The translations under genes were made by a program, and so were the position numbers. This document shows positions 1 to 6,463 of a stretch of DNA of 38,006 bases, piece by piece; position 1 is the first letter of the stretch, and each line of letters starts with the position of its first letter. Origin of the DNA: CAVQEK01 sp964596645. Its GTDB lineage: Bacteria > Bacteroidota > Bacteroidia > Cytophagales > Cyclobacteriaceae. Location: the NCBI GenBank assembly GCA_964596645.1, contig CAZQVB010000039.1, positions 1-38,006 on the forward strand. The letters run 5' to 3'. The notes under the pieces are model-generated. The model ran no database searches. It was not told the DNA's origin and saw nothing but the letters and a program-made list of their open reading frames with translations.

Positions 1-89
1 TTGCTCTGAATACGGATAAAGTCCAGGCTTTTCACAAAGTTGAGAAAAGCAGCGGCCTTGCTGTCGTTGATGTCTAAAGTTACTTTCAT
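1..89 (-). CDS. Antitoxin-like protein, partial (cut by window start)
   Basis: The 29 visible residues begin MKVTLDINDSKAAAFLNFVK. They resemble the N-terminus of the antitoxin-like protein at 2591-2797 (MKLLLEIKDDKADFILELLN): a beta strand, an acidic Asp-Asn/Asp-Asp turn, then a helix. By analogy it is probably the antitoxin of a second RelE-type pair whose toxin lies outside the window. Its ATG overlaps the upstream stop codon as ATGA, so translation is probably coupled. The identification rests on a short fragment and on similarity seen by eye. Confidence 0.5.
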   Translation of the reverse strand, partial: MKVTLDINDSKAAAFLNFVKSLDFIRIQS

Positions 90-205
90 AGGGCAGCCAC
101 GTTTTTGTTAAAGAAATCTTTGAACTTGTATTTGGTGAGCATACTGTCAATGATGCGGAAAATAGCCTGCCGGTCTTCTTCTTCCAGTTGCTCGATCATC
201 TTCAT
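86..205 (-). CDS. 39-residue ORF resembling the C-terminal tail of an XRE-type regulator
   Basis: The ORF reads MKMIEQLEEEDRQAIFRIID, followed by 19 more residues ending in NKNVAAL. The pattern (leucine-rich helix, D-R-Q-A-I-F-R-I-I-D, basic tail with KFKDFF) resembles the C-terminal helix of Bacteroidota helix-turn-helix regulators that normally carry about 65 residues of DNA-binding domain in front. No HTH domain precedes it here, so it is either a truncated regulator or a genuine small coupled protein. Both ends use ATGA overlaps, with the upstream ORF at 202-205 and with the antitoxin-like start at 86-89. That arrangement favours an operon over random decay. Confidence 0.4.
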   Translation of the reverse strand: MKMIEQLEEEDRQAIFRIIDSMLTKYKFKDFFNKNVAAL

Positions 206-375
206 TTTTTCCAGTACGCTTTGTTTACCCGGCTTTCCTCATTTTTAGCGATAAACTCAGGATCGTAGGGGCCTTCTTTGGCCACTTCAAACTTCATGTT
301 GAGTGCTTTGGCAAAAGGCTTCAGGGCGTTTTCTTGTTCCTTGTTTTCGGTATGGATAATTACAGTGCTGTTCAT
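202..375 (-). CDS. Small antitoxin-like protein (DUF2683-like N-terminus), possibly truncated
   Basis: The protein has 57 residues and starts MNSTVIIHTENKEQENALKP. The opening (beta strand, HTENKEQ, helix, then a PYDPEFIAK segment) is typical of small Bacteroidota antitoxin-like proteins. In those I would expect an acidic/glycine-rich tail after the PEFIAK helix. Here the ORF ends in NKAYWKK and its stop overlaps the next start (ATGA), so the tail may have been replaced. A longer in-frame start exists at 450, but it would run through the palindromic operator. The start at 375 sits just after a perfect TAnnTTTG box, which favours it and implies an almost leaderless mRNA. The toxin partner is not visible. 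Confidence 0.5.
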   Translation of the reverse strand: MNSTVIIHTENKEQENALKPFAKALNMKFEVAKEGPYDPEFIAKNEESRVNKAYWKK

Positions 376-380
376 ATCGT

Positions 381-429
381 CAAATTTACAAAGCCTACCC
401 CACTCGCACAAGTGCTTGTGCGAGGGGGG
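381..429 (-). promoter_or_regulatory. Promoter overlapped by a large palindromic operator
   Basis: On the minus strand a TTG (411-409) is followed after 20 nt by TAAATTTG (388-381), a perfect match to the Bacteroidota -33/-7 pattern. The -33 lies inside an inverted repeat with 10-bp perfect arms (403-412 and 415-424). Four more C/G pairs extend it after one mismatch, to 398-429. A dyad over the -33 element of a small antitoxin/regulator-like operon fits autorepression; that role is inferred. Confidence 0.6.
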
Positions 430-622
430 GGTATTTGCCAAATGATCCAAGAATATAATTTTATTGTGGCAGTAATTTATTCCCCATACTACTGTATATT
501 CAGCTGCCTTTATGTCGGTGCTTTATAAGGCTGTCTGTCTATTTACTCTAATCTTAGGATTGTACGATATAGGCATATAGTGCAGGAAGAAGCCAGCGGA
601 AATCGGCAGTAAAAAAGAGTAA

Positions 623-1891
623 ATGATAGCGATTATGATCACCGCGAAAGCAACCATCACTATAACTTTGTTATTGGTACAAGTCATTGTAAAGAGCGCG
701 CTTGGCCAGTCAATCTCCCTGGCAGATAGCACGGCGTATCAGGTTACCAGTATCGATTCCATGCAGAGCAAAATGCTCCGGCTAGAAAGGCAAGTATTCG
801 ATACGCTAAGTATGCATCACGAAAAACTTGAAACTCTGCAACCGGTCATCCCGCCAGGCTTTCCCGGTTTGGCTGCAGTGGAAAATATTCCGAATGATCT
901 ATCGTCTAATCTTCTTCCCTCAGCAGATCATCCAAATGCCCCCCCGTCAATGCCCGTCCGTGGTTTATTATCTCAGGTTGACAAGCAGTTGGATGCATGG
1001 GGAGATACAAAGGATGGATATGCAATGAGTGTGATTTCAAATAAATACAGCGCCAGAAATTTGAAACAGGCAAAGGGGCCCGCGATAGACCGGTACATCG
1101 ACAAAGCGGCGTCCGGCACGGAGGCTGGCAAAGCTTTAAAGACTCATAGTGAAGCCCCACCATCTGCTCTGCCCGCTTCCATGCAAAAAGACCTCGAAAA
1201 ATACACGCTGCCCGATGCCACAGAATTGAAAAGCCAGGCTATGGAAAAAGTGACGGAGCAGGCAGTGGATTACTTTCAAGGCCACGAGAGCGCACTGCGT
1301 GAAGCGCAAGACCTGATGTCCCAGCTAAAACGGAAATACAGCTCCGTGCCCGACTCCCGGGATATGAGTACGGCGGTTAAAATAAATTCCCTGAAAGAAA
1401 CACCGTTCAAAAAGCGGCTGGTCTACGGTACTAATTTTCAATTGATCAGGGGAAACCCCATCAGCATAGACCTGGCGCCCAATGTAATGTACCGCTTTAA
1501 CAAACTGTTTTCGGCCGGCTTTGGTGGTACCTACCGGGCCAGTCTGGGCATAAAAGATAAGATGAGTCCTGCGCTTGCCCAAGACGTATTCGGACTAAAT
1601 GCCCTGGCCCGTCATCAGGTATACAAAGGTTTTTTCGCCTATGGCGAGTTTCAATATCTGAATACCCCCTACAAAAACAAAAACAAGGGAACCGACCTGG
1701 AAAGCCGCGTGTGGAATAAAGGGCTGCTGGCCGGCATTGGCAAACAGATGCAATCTTCAAAAGCCGTCAGCGGACAGATGATCCTCACTTATGATTTTTT
1801 GCACAACGCCCAAAGCCCCTACCCGAAAGCCTGGAACATAAAGTTTGGTGTGCAGGTCTATCGCTTTAGTTTGAAGGGATTGAATATTTAA
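623..1891 (+). CDS. Secreted protein with coiled-coil-rich N-terminus and C-terminal beta-barrel-like domain
   Basis: The 422-residue protein opens with a hydrophobic segment (about residues 4-28) that reads as a signal peptide ending near SALGQ. A first region of about 200 residues is rich in charged and helical stretches (LRLERQVFDTLS; LREAQDLMSQLKRKY). The last 160 residues alternate polar and hydrophobic positions with many aromatic residues and end in GVQVYRFSLKGLNI. This resembles the strands of a small outer-membrane barrel. The gene lies 13 bp before the RHS remnant on the same strand, so the two may have formed a secretion pair; that is inference. I recognise no named family. Confidence 0.65.
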   Translation: MIAIMITAKATITITLLLVQVIVKSALGQSISLADSTAYQVTSIDSMQSKMLRLERQVFDTLSMHHEKLETLQPVIPPGFPGLAAVENIPNDLSSNLLPSADHPNAPPSMPVRGLLSQVDKQLDAWGDTKDGYAMSVISNKYSARNLKQAKGPAIDRYIDKAASGTEAGKALKTHSEAPPSALPASMQKDLEKYTLPDATELKSQAMEKVTEQAVDYFQGHESALREAQDLMSQLKRKYSSVPDSRDMSTAVKINSLKETPFKKRLVYGTNFQLIRGNPISIDLAPNVMYRFNKLFSAGFGGTYRASLGIKDKMSPALAQDVFGLNALARHQVYKGFFAYGEFQYLNTPYKNKNKGTDLESRVWNKGLLAGIGKQMQSSKAVSGQMILTYDFLHNAQSPYPKAWNIKFGVQVYRFSLKGLNI

Positions 1892-1904
1892 TCAACATTG
1901 AAAT

Positions 1905-2259
1905 ATGCACAAGAACATTTTTTCATTAAAAAAACCCAGGCCCCGCACATTTTTCCACCTCCCGGTGCTGATTTTTTTATTGGAGTGTCAACTGGCGGCA
2001 GGCCAGGGCTACACCCCAGGACTCCATAGCAGCGCAAAACGTACGGATAGGCGGATTAAAGACGGCGGCGAGCCTTTCGGGCCGGCCGGTGAGCGAAGTG
2101 GCCAGCAGCATCACCTACACCGATGCGCTGGGAAGGCCGATACAGCAAGTGGCCCAGGCCGCCTCTCCCGGCGGCAAAGACGTGGTGCAGCGTATAGAAT
2201 ATGACAACATTAGTGATCAGGATTTTAGGGGGCATACACCAGAAAATGTCGTGCAGTAA
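1905..2259 (+). pseudogene. RHS/YD-repeat protein, 5' remnant (signal peptide plus DUF6443-like start, frameshifted)
   Basis: The reading frame from 1905 encodes a signal-peptide-like start (FHLPVLIFLLECQLAAGQ). After a +1 shift close to 2010 the sequence continues as DSIAAQNVRIGGLKTAASLS, then RPVSEVASSITYTDALGRPI and QVAQAASPGGKDVV up to RIEYDN. The motif ITYTDALGRPxQQVxxxASPGGKD is the hallmark of the DUF6443 region that begins many Bacteroidota RHS proteins, which usually exceed 1000 residues. Here the frame ends at 2259 after about 85 shifted residues. The gene is therefore both frameshifted and truncated, and a core remnant survives at 3001-3220. A sequencing error could explain the frameshift but not the truncation. 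Confidence 0.75.
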
Positions 2260-2271
2260 AAAGTTAATGGT

Positions 2272-2601
2272 TTAACCCGGTATCTCTTTAAGCAGTTCTT
2301 TCAGTTCCTTGTCAGGGATATTTTCCTGGTCGGACTTGTCATAGATGGAAAGCAGGTAAACGGCAGTATGGTAAACTTTCAGGTGCGTAATCACCCGTGA
2401 GCCACCGGATTTGCCTTTGCCTTTGGAAGCGATGGCCATGCGGATTTTAAAGCAATTGTTGCCCAGAGGAGTTCCTTGTGTGGGTTCTTCTCGCAAGCTT
2501 TCCAGCAGTTGGGCAAAATCGTTTTTTAGGGAAGGGAATTTTTTAGCCAGTTTTTTGATCTCCCGTTTAAAGTTGGGGATCGCAATTACCTCATAGCTCA
2601 T
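2272..2601 (-). CDS. RelE/ParE-family toxin of a type II toxin-antitoxin pair
   Basis: The 109-residue basic protein begins MSYEVIAIPNFKREIKKLAK. It carries the usual RelE-like order: beta strand, a two-helix hairpin rich in Lys (KREIKKLAKKFPSLKNDFAQLL), the GTPLGNNCFKIRMAI strand, the SGGSRVITHL strand with its arginine, and VYLLSIYDKSDQENIP. RelE-like toxins are typically ribosome-dependent mRNA interferases; ParE members instead target gyrase, and the sequence alone does not decide. The start overlaps the antitoxin 3' end by 11 nt, a standard antitoxin-first operon. It sits between two pieces of a broken RHS gene. Length is normal for the family. Confidence 0.85.
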   Translation of the reverse strand: MSYEVIAIPNFKREIKKLAKKFPSLKNDFAQLLESLREEPTQGTPLGNNCFKIRMAIASKGKGKSGGSRVITHLKVYHTAVYLLSIYDKSDQENIPDKELKELLKEIPG

Positions 2602-2797
2602 CCAACAGATCTTTAGCAGGTGTGCCTTTTAGTTTTCCCGCATTGATCAGCTTCATTTCCTCAACAGCTTGTTTTACACCTTCCAGAACTTCGGCTTTAT
2701 GAGAGGTCAAAGGCTTGGCCTTCACAAACTTGAAATTATTGAGCAGTTCCAATATGAAGTCTGCTTTATCGTCTTTTATTTCCAGTAGTAATTTCAT
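2591..2797 (-). CDS. Antitoxin of the RelE-type pair
   Basis: The 68-residue acidic protein starts MKLLLEIKDDKADFILELLN and ends in GTPAKDLLDEL. A short strand followed by a helix at the N-terminus and a charged helical tail are typical of small Bacteroidota antitoxins encoded just upstream of RelE-like toxins. Such proteins bind and neutralise the toxin and usually repress their own promoter. It precedes the toxin gene with an 11-nt overlap. The N-terminus matches the partial protein at 1-89 closely enough to suggest two paralogous systems about 2.5 kb apart. Family assignment is by pattern and gene order. Confidence 0.75.
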   Translation of the reverse strand: MKLLLEIKDDKADFILELLNNFKFVKAKPLTSHKAEVLEGVKQAVEEMKLINAGKLKGTPAKDLLDEL

Positions 2798-2902
2798 AGT
2801 ATCAAATCATTTAGCGAGTCTATACATCCTTCATATCAAGGCATTCATGTTAAAATAGACCCTCTTCTTTTTCAGTCTCTGAAGCTTTTATTTCTATTGA
2901 AC

Positions 2903-2910
2903 CAAAGATA
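2903..2910 (-). promoter_or_regulatory. Candidate -7 box for the toxin-antitoxin operon
   Basis: The minus strand reads TATCTTTG, a perfect TAnnTTTG match about 105 nt upstream of the antitoxin start. No convincing TTG lies at the usual -33 distance, so this is only a half-supported promoter. Confidence 0.3.
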
Positions 2911-3000
2911 CAAACCTAAAAGCGAACATGAAAAATGCCTCATCATCATCATCCATATGTGCCATATACCATTTGTCTCCCCTGCACAGCGAGGAGGTGA

Positions 3001-3220
3001 CCGGCACCCAGCTTGGTGTACGACATGAGCAAGCCCGCCCTCTTTGAGGGGCAGCAGTACCCCTACCCGGGCATGGGCAACAACCCGGCGGTGGGGGTGG
3101 ACCCGGATGGGGAGATTTTTTTCTTGTTTTTTTGACGATAATGTTGCCTGCTGGGATAACTGTAACGGCTACGGCTATGCTGAAAAGCGCTTGCTCATTT
3201 TGCTATTGGCTCAAAATTAA
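3001..3220 (+). pseudogene. RHS core-domain remnant (3' piece of the broken RHS gene)
   Basis: The frame through 3025 reads MSKPALFEGQQYPYPGMGNN then PAVGVDPDGEIFF before a stop at 3133-3135. The motif GMGNNPAxxVDPDGE is the end of the RHS-associated core domain. Deleting one T from the poly-T run before 3133 continues the frame to 3220 (DDNVACWDNCNGYGY and beyond), so the stop may be a homopolymer frameshift. Nothing recognisable precedes 3001 in frame. Together with 1905-2259 this marks the two ends of a former RHS gene, now separated by about 740 bp containing the toxin-antitoxin pair. Confidence 0.65.
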
Positions 3221-3316
3221 GCAGTGGTGTAAACCCCTGAAAGACGCCTGCGGCCGTGGAGATACCTTGCTCTGCATGAAAGTGACAAATGGTGCTGCCG
3301 CTTAGGGCGAAAAATA

Positions 3317-3324
3317 TATTTTTG
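3317..3324 (+). promoter_or_regulatory. Candidate -7 box for hisHAF(IE)
   Basis: TATTTTTG matches TAnnTTTG perfectly and would give a leader of about 85 nt for hisH. No clear TTG is present at the expected -33 distance. It would matter because the his genes here are detached from hisGDCB and need their own promoter. Confidence 0.35.
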
Positions 3325-3415
3325 CAGGCTATAGGCAAATCCTGTTGTTACCATACACCCGACTGTCGTACGCGGATAATGGTGACTTCGGCGCGGGGCT
3401 TCTAATATTAGTGAT

Positions 3416-4003
3416 ATGAATGTTGTAATAATTAAGTACAATGCAGGCAATGTGGTGTCGGTGACCAACACGCTGAACCGCCTTGGCGTAGAGCCGGTCA
3501 TCACGGACAATCCGGAGGAAATTCAAAAAGCAGATAAAGTGATATTTCCGGGTGTGGGTGAGGCCAGCACTGCGATGAGTTACCTGAAGTTGCGCGGGTT
3601 GGACAGCATTATAAAAGAACTGACACAGCCTTTTTTTGGTATTTGCCTGGGCTTGCAGCTCATGTGTCGTCACTCGGAAGAAAACAACACCGACTGTTTG
3701 GGGATTTTCGACCTGAAGGTGCGTAAGTTTCCGCCGAAGGACAAAGTGCCGCACATGGGCTGGAACAAGCTTGCCGGTATGCAGGGCCACCTTTTTCAGG
3801 GCATCGACCACGAAGCGTTTATATATTTTGTACACAGCTATTATGCAGAGATCGGCGTAGATACCTGCGCTATTTCCAATTACATCAATCCCTTTAGCGC
3901 AGCCTTGCAAAAGGAAAACTTTTATGCCATACAAGGCCATCCGGAGAAGAGTGGCAACACCGGACAAAAAATTCTTGAGAACTTTTTGAATATTAAAATC
4001 TGA
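3416..4003 (+). CDS. hisH: Imidazole glycerol phosphate synthase, glutamine amidotransferase subunit HisH
   Basis: HisH hydrolyses glutamine and channels ammonia to HisF for the imidazole ring closure in histidine biosynthesis. The 195-residue product has the class I glutaminase features: FPGVGEA near residue 45, the nucleophile Cys77 in GICLGLQ, and the His175/Glu177 pair in GHPEKSG. The residue before the catalytic His is Gly where most homologues have Phe (Q-F-H-P-E), a small local deviation. Its TGA overlaps the hisA ATG by one base. The expected upstream partners hisGDCB are absent; remnant RHS and toxin-antitoxin DNA lies there instead. Confidence 0.96.
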   Translation: MNVVIIKYNAGNVVSVTNTLNRLGVEPVITDNPEEIQKADKVIFPGVGEASTAMSYLKLRGLDSIIKELTQPFFGICLGLQLMCRHSEENNTDCLGIFDLKVRKFPPKDKVPHMGWNKLAGMQGHLFQGIDHEAFIYFVHSYYAEIGVDTCAISNYINPFSAALQKENFYAIQGHPEKSGNTGQKILENFLNIKI

Positions 4004-4737
4004 TGGAGATCATTCCGGCCATAGACATTATAGATGGCAAATGCGTGCGGCTCACCCGTGGCGACTATAGCCAAAAGAAAATATACAACGAAGACCCGTT
4101 GGAGGTCGCCAAGCAGTTTGAAGACGCCGGCTTGGCCAGGCTTCACCTGGTGGATCTTGACGGGGCCAGGGCCAAGGCCATCGTCAATTACAGCGTGCTG
4201 GAAACCATTGCTTCCAAAACCAGCCTGCACGTCGACTTCGGCGGGGGTGTACAATCCGACGACGACCTGCGCATCGCTTTCGAATGCGGCGCGCGCCAGG
4301 TTACCGGCGGCAGCATTGCTGTAAAATCACCCGAAGTATTTGAACAATGGCTCAGGCACTATGGCCCAGATAAAATTATATTGGGTGCAGACGTGCACGA
4401 GGGCACCATCGCCGTGAGTGGCTGGCAGGAGGCAAGTGCAGTGCGTTGGCAGGATTTCCTTGAGCGCTATGTGGAAAAAGAGGTGAAATATGTCATTTCT
4501 ACCGATGTGAGCAAAGACGGTGTGCTCGAAGGACCATCGCTGGATTTGTACAAGGAAATGAAAGACCGCTTTGCCGACCTGCACATCATAGCCAGTGGCG
4601 GCGTAGCCAACATGGACGACCTGGAGCGGCTGGCAGAGCTGAATGTGTATGGCGTAATAGTAGGCAAGGCTATATATGAAGGCCGCATACCATTGAAAGA
4701 TTTGGCACGCTTTGGCAACAACACCTCGGCCCAATAG
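4003..4737 (+). CDS. hisA: ProFAR isomerase HisA
   Basis: HisA isomerises ProFAR to PRFAR, the substrate for the HisH/HisF complex, in histidine biosynthesis. The 244-residue (beta-alpha)8 barrel starts MEIIPAIDIIDGKCVRLTRG with the catalytic Asp8. The second catalytic Asp is Asp130 in ILGADVHEG. Phosphate-binding loops are visible at HVDFGGGVQ, TGGSIAV and ASGGVAN. Length is normal. It is translationally coupled to hisH and followed 25 bp later by hisF. Confidence 0.97.
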   Translation: MEIIPAIDIIDGKCVRLTRGDYSQKKIYNEDPLEVAKQFEDAGLARLHLVDLDGARAKAIVNYSVLETIASKTSLHVDFGGGVQSDDDLRIAFECGARQVTGGSIAVKSPEVFEQWLRHYGPDKIILGADVHEGTIAVSGWQEASAVRWQDFLERYVEKEVKYVISTDVSKDGVLEGPSLDLYKEMKDRFADLHIIASGGVANMDDLERLAELNVYGVIVGKAIYEGRIPLKDLARFGNNTSAQ

Positions 4738-4762
4738 TGAATCATATAAAGCACAAGACCAT

Positions 4763-5521
4763 ATGCTGACAAAAAGAATAATACCCTGCCTCGATGTAAA
4801 AGACGGGCGTACAGTGAAAGGTGTCAATTTCGTGCAGTTGCGCGATGCGGGCGATGCAGTGGAGCAGGGAGCCATATATGCAGAGCAAGGAGCAGATGAG
4901 CTGGTTTTTCTGGATATAACGGCCACCGTAGAGAAGCGCAAGACGCTGGTGGAACTTGTGCGCAACGTGGCCAGACAGATCAATATACCCTTTACCGTAG
5001 GTGGCGGCATATCGAGTATAGAAGATGTAAGTGCCCTGCTCAACGCCGGTGCCGACAAAATATCCATTAACTCTTCGGCAGTAAAAAATCCCGTGCTGGT
5101 AGACCAGCTGGCCCGGGAGTTTGGCAGCCAGTGTGTGGTGGTGGCCATTGATACTAAAAACTATGACGGAACACATCGTGTGCATACCCATGGCGGCCGC
5201 ACCCCTACCGAAGTGCGCACAGAGGCGTGGGCACAAGAGGTGCAGGAGCGCGGGGCTGGAGAAATACTGCTCACCAGTATGGACCACGACGGCACCAAAT
5301 CGGGCTTTGCCAATGTGCTTACCGCCAACATATCGAAGGCACTGCACATACCGGTGATCGCCTCCGGGGGCGCCGGCCAGCTTGAGCATTTTGTGGATGT
5401 TTTTACAAAAGGTGCCGCTGATGCCGCCCTTGCCGCCAGCATATTTCATTTCAACGAAATATCCATACCCGACTTGAAGGCCTTTTTGAGAAAAAAGAAA
5501 ATACCGGTGCGGATCATTTGA
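4763..5521 (+). CDS. hisF: Imidazole glycerol phosphate synthase, cyclase subunit HisF
   Basis: HisF uses HisH-derived ammonia to cleave PRFAR into imidazole glycerol phosphate and AICAR. I chose the ATG at 4763, giving MLTKRIIPCLDVKDGRTVKG, because this is where the conserved barrel begins. A longer in-frame ATG at 4712 would overlap hisA. The two catalytic aspartates are at the expected positions, Asp11 and Asp130 (VVVAIDTKN). Phosphate-binding loops GGGIS and ASGGAG are intact. Length is 252 residues, normal for the family. It is the third gene of the his cluster. Confidence 0.97.
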   Translation: MLTKRIIPCLDVKDGRTVKGVNFVQLRDAGDAVEQGAIYAEQGADELVFLDITATVEKRKTLVELVRNVARQINIPFTVGGGISSIEDVSALLNAGADKISINSSAVKNPVLVDQLAREFGSQCVVVAIDTKNYDGTHRVHTHGGRTPTEVRTEAWAQEVQERGAGEILLTSMDHDGTKSGFANVLTANISKALHIPVIASGGAGQLEHFVDVFTKGAADAALAASIFHFNEISIPDLKAFLRKKKIPVRII

Positions 5522-5606
5522 ACCTGCTGACGCATCAGCCTTTCACAGCGTTCAATACCTATTTACAGAGACCTTTTTTGAGGAACTAAGCATTAAGTCA
5601 AAATCC

Positions 5607-6200
5607 ATGAACATCAATTACAGCAAAGGCAATGGCCTGGTGCCGGCCATCATTCAAGACAACAACACCAACGCCGTGCTGATGCTCGGCTATATGAATG
5701 CTGCAGCGTTGGAAAAAACGCAGCAGGAAGGTAAAGTCACTTTCTACAGCCGTAGTAAAAACCGGCTTTGGACCAAAGGCGAAACGTCCGGCAATTTTTT
5801 GATGTTTAAATCTGTTGACGTCGATTGCGATGGCGACACGCTGCTGATAAAAGCGGAGCCCACCGGCCCCGTCTGCCACACCGGTAGCGACACCTGCTTC
5901 GGCCAGTCCAATGGTGCCAATGCACACTTTCTCGATTACCTGCAAAGCGTGATCGCTGAGCGCAGAAACAGCAGTGGCGATAAATCATACACTAAAAGCC
6001 TCTTCGATAAAGGCATCAATAAAATAGCCCAAAAGGTGGGGGAGGAGGCCGTGGAGATCGTGATAGAGGCCAAAGACAATAACGATGATTTATTTAAAAA
6101 CGAAGCGGCTGATCTGCTTTTTCACCTGTTGGTATTGCTTGAAGCTAAAAATGTGAAGCTGGGCGATGTGATGGAAGTGCTCCACAGCCGCCATAAATAA
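5607..6200 (+). CDS. hisI: Bifunctional phosphoribosyl-AMP cyclohydrolase / phosphoribosyl-ATP diphosphatase HisIE
   Basis: This 197-residue fusion performs steps two and three of histidine biosynthesis. Residues 1 to about 105 are HisI: MLGYMN, TFYSRSKNRLWTKGETSGN, and the metal-site region DVDCDGDTLLIKAEPTGPVC with a following Cys. Residues from about 118 are HisE: a helical MazG-like domain with EEAVEIVIEAK and EAADLLFHLLVLL. The fusion order is the usual one. It follows hisF after 85 bp and is probably co-transcribed. A weak hairpin with five T lies about 30 bp downstream. Confidence 0.96.
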   Translation: MNINYSKGNGLVPAIIQDNNTNAVLMLGYMNAAALEKTQQEGKVTFYSRSKNRLWTKGETSGNFLMFKSVDVDCDGDTLLIKAEPTGPVCHTGSDTCFGQSNGANAHFLDYLQSVIAERRNSSGDKSYTKSLFDKGINKIAQKVGEEAVEIVIEAKDNNDDLFKNEAADLLFHLLVLLEAKNVKLGDVMEVLHSRHK

Positions 6201-6228
6201 AGAAAGAACTCGTCTGGCTAAACTGGTG

Positions 6229-6252
6229 ACCTGGCTCCGTCAGGTACTTTTT
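6229..6252 (+). terminator. Weak hairpin after hisIE
   Basis: ACCTG (6229-6233) pairs with CAGGT (6241-6245) across a 7-nt loop, and a run of five T ends at 6252. The stem is short, so termination here is only possible. Confidence 0.3.
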
Positions 6253-6338
6253 CTGATAAAAATGAATGCGCGGTTGAGTATGCCGGTGTGGCGTGTAAGC
6301 CATTAGTTTCTTCGTTTGGCCCACCACAGCCTGACAAA

Positions 6339-6357
6339 TTGCAAATAGTATTTGCAA
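6339..6357. promoter_or_regulatory. Perfect 19-bp palindrome upstream of the PSD1-type operon
   Basis: TTGCAAATA, one central G, then TATTTGCAA form perfect 9-bp arms. The element includes TAGTATTTG, which is TAnnTTTG with one extra spacer base. It lies about 107 nt before the first gene of the cytochrome-type operon. A dimeric regulator site is the simplest reading; no regulator gene is adjacent. Confidence 0.5.
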
Positions 6358-6463
6358 AAAAAATCAATTATTTTCCGGCAGATTCTGAAAACTGTGCTGT
6401 GCCCAGTGGGGGCAGCATCAGGTTTTTAGCGTTAAAGCGCATACACCTAAAGCACCGGAAATT

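Larger units (their letters stand above)
2798..3415. other. 618-bp interval without an intact gene
   Basis: It holds the candidate toxin-antitoxin promoter box, the RHS core remnant (3001-3220), and roughly 200 bp of leader before hisH with a TAnnTTTG match at 3317. No RNA gene or other coding signal was seen. Confidence 0.5.
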
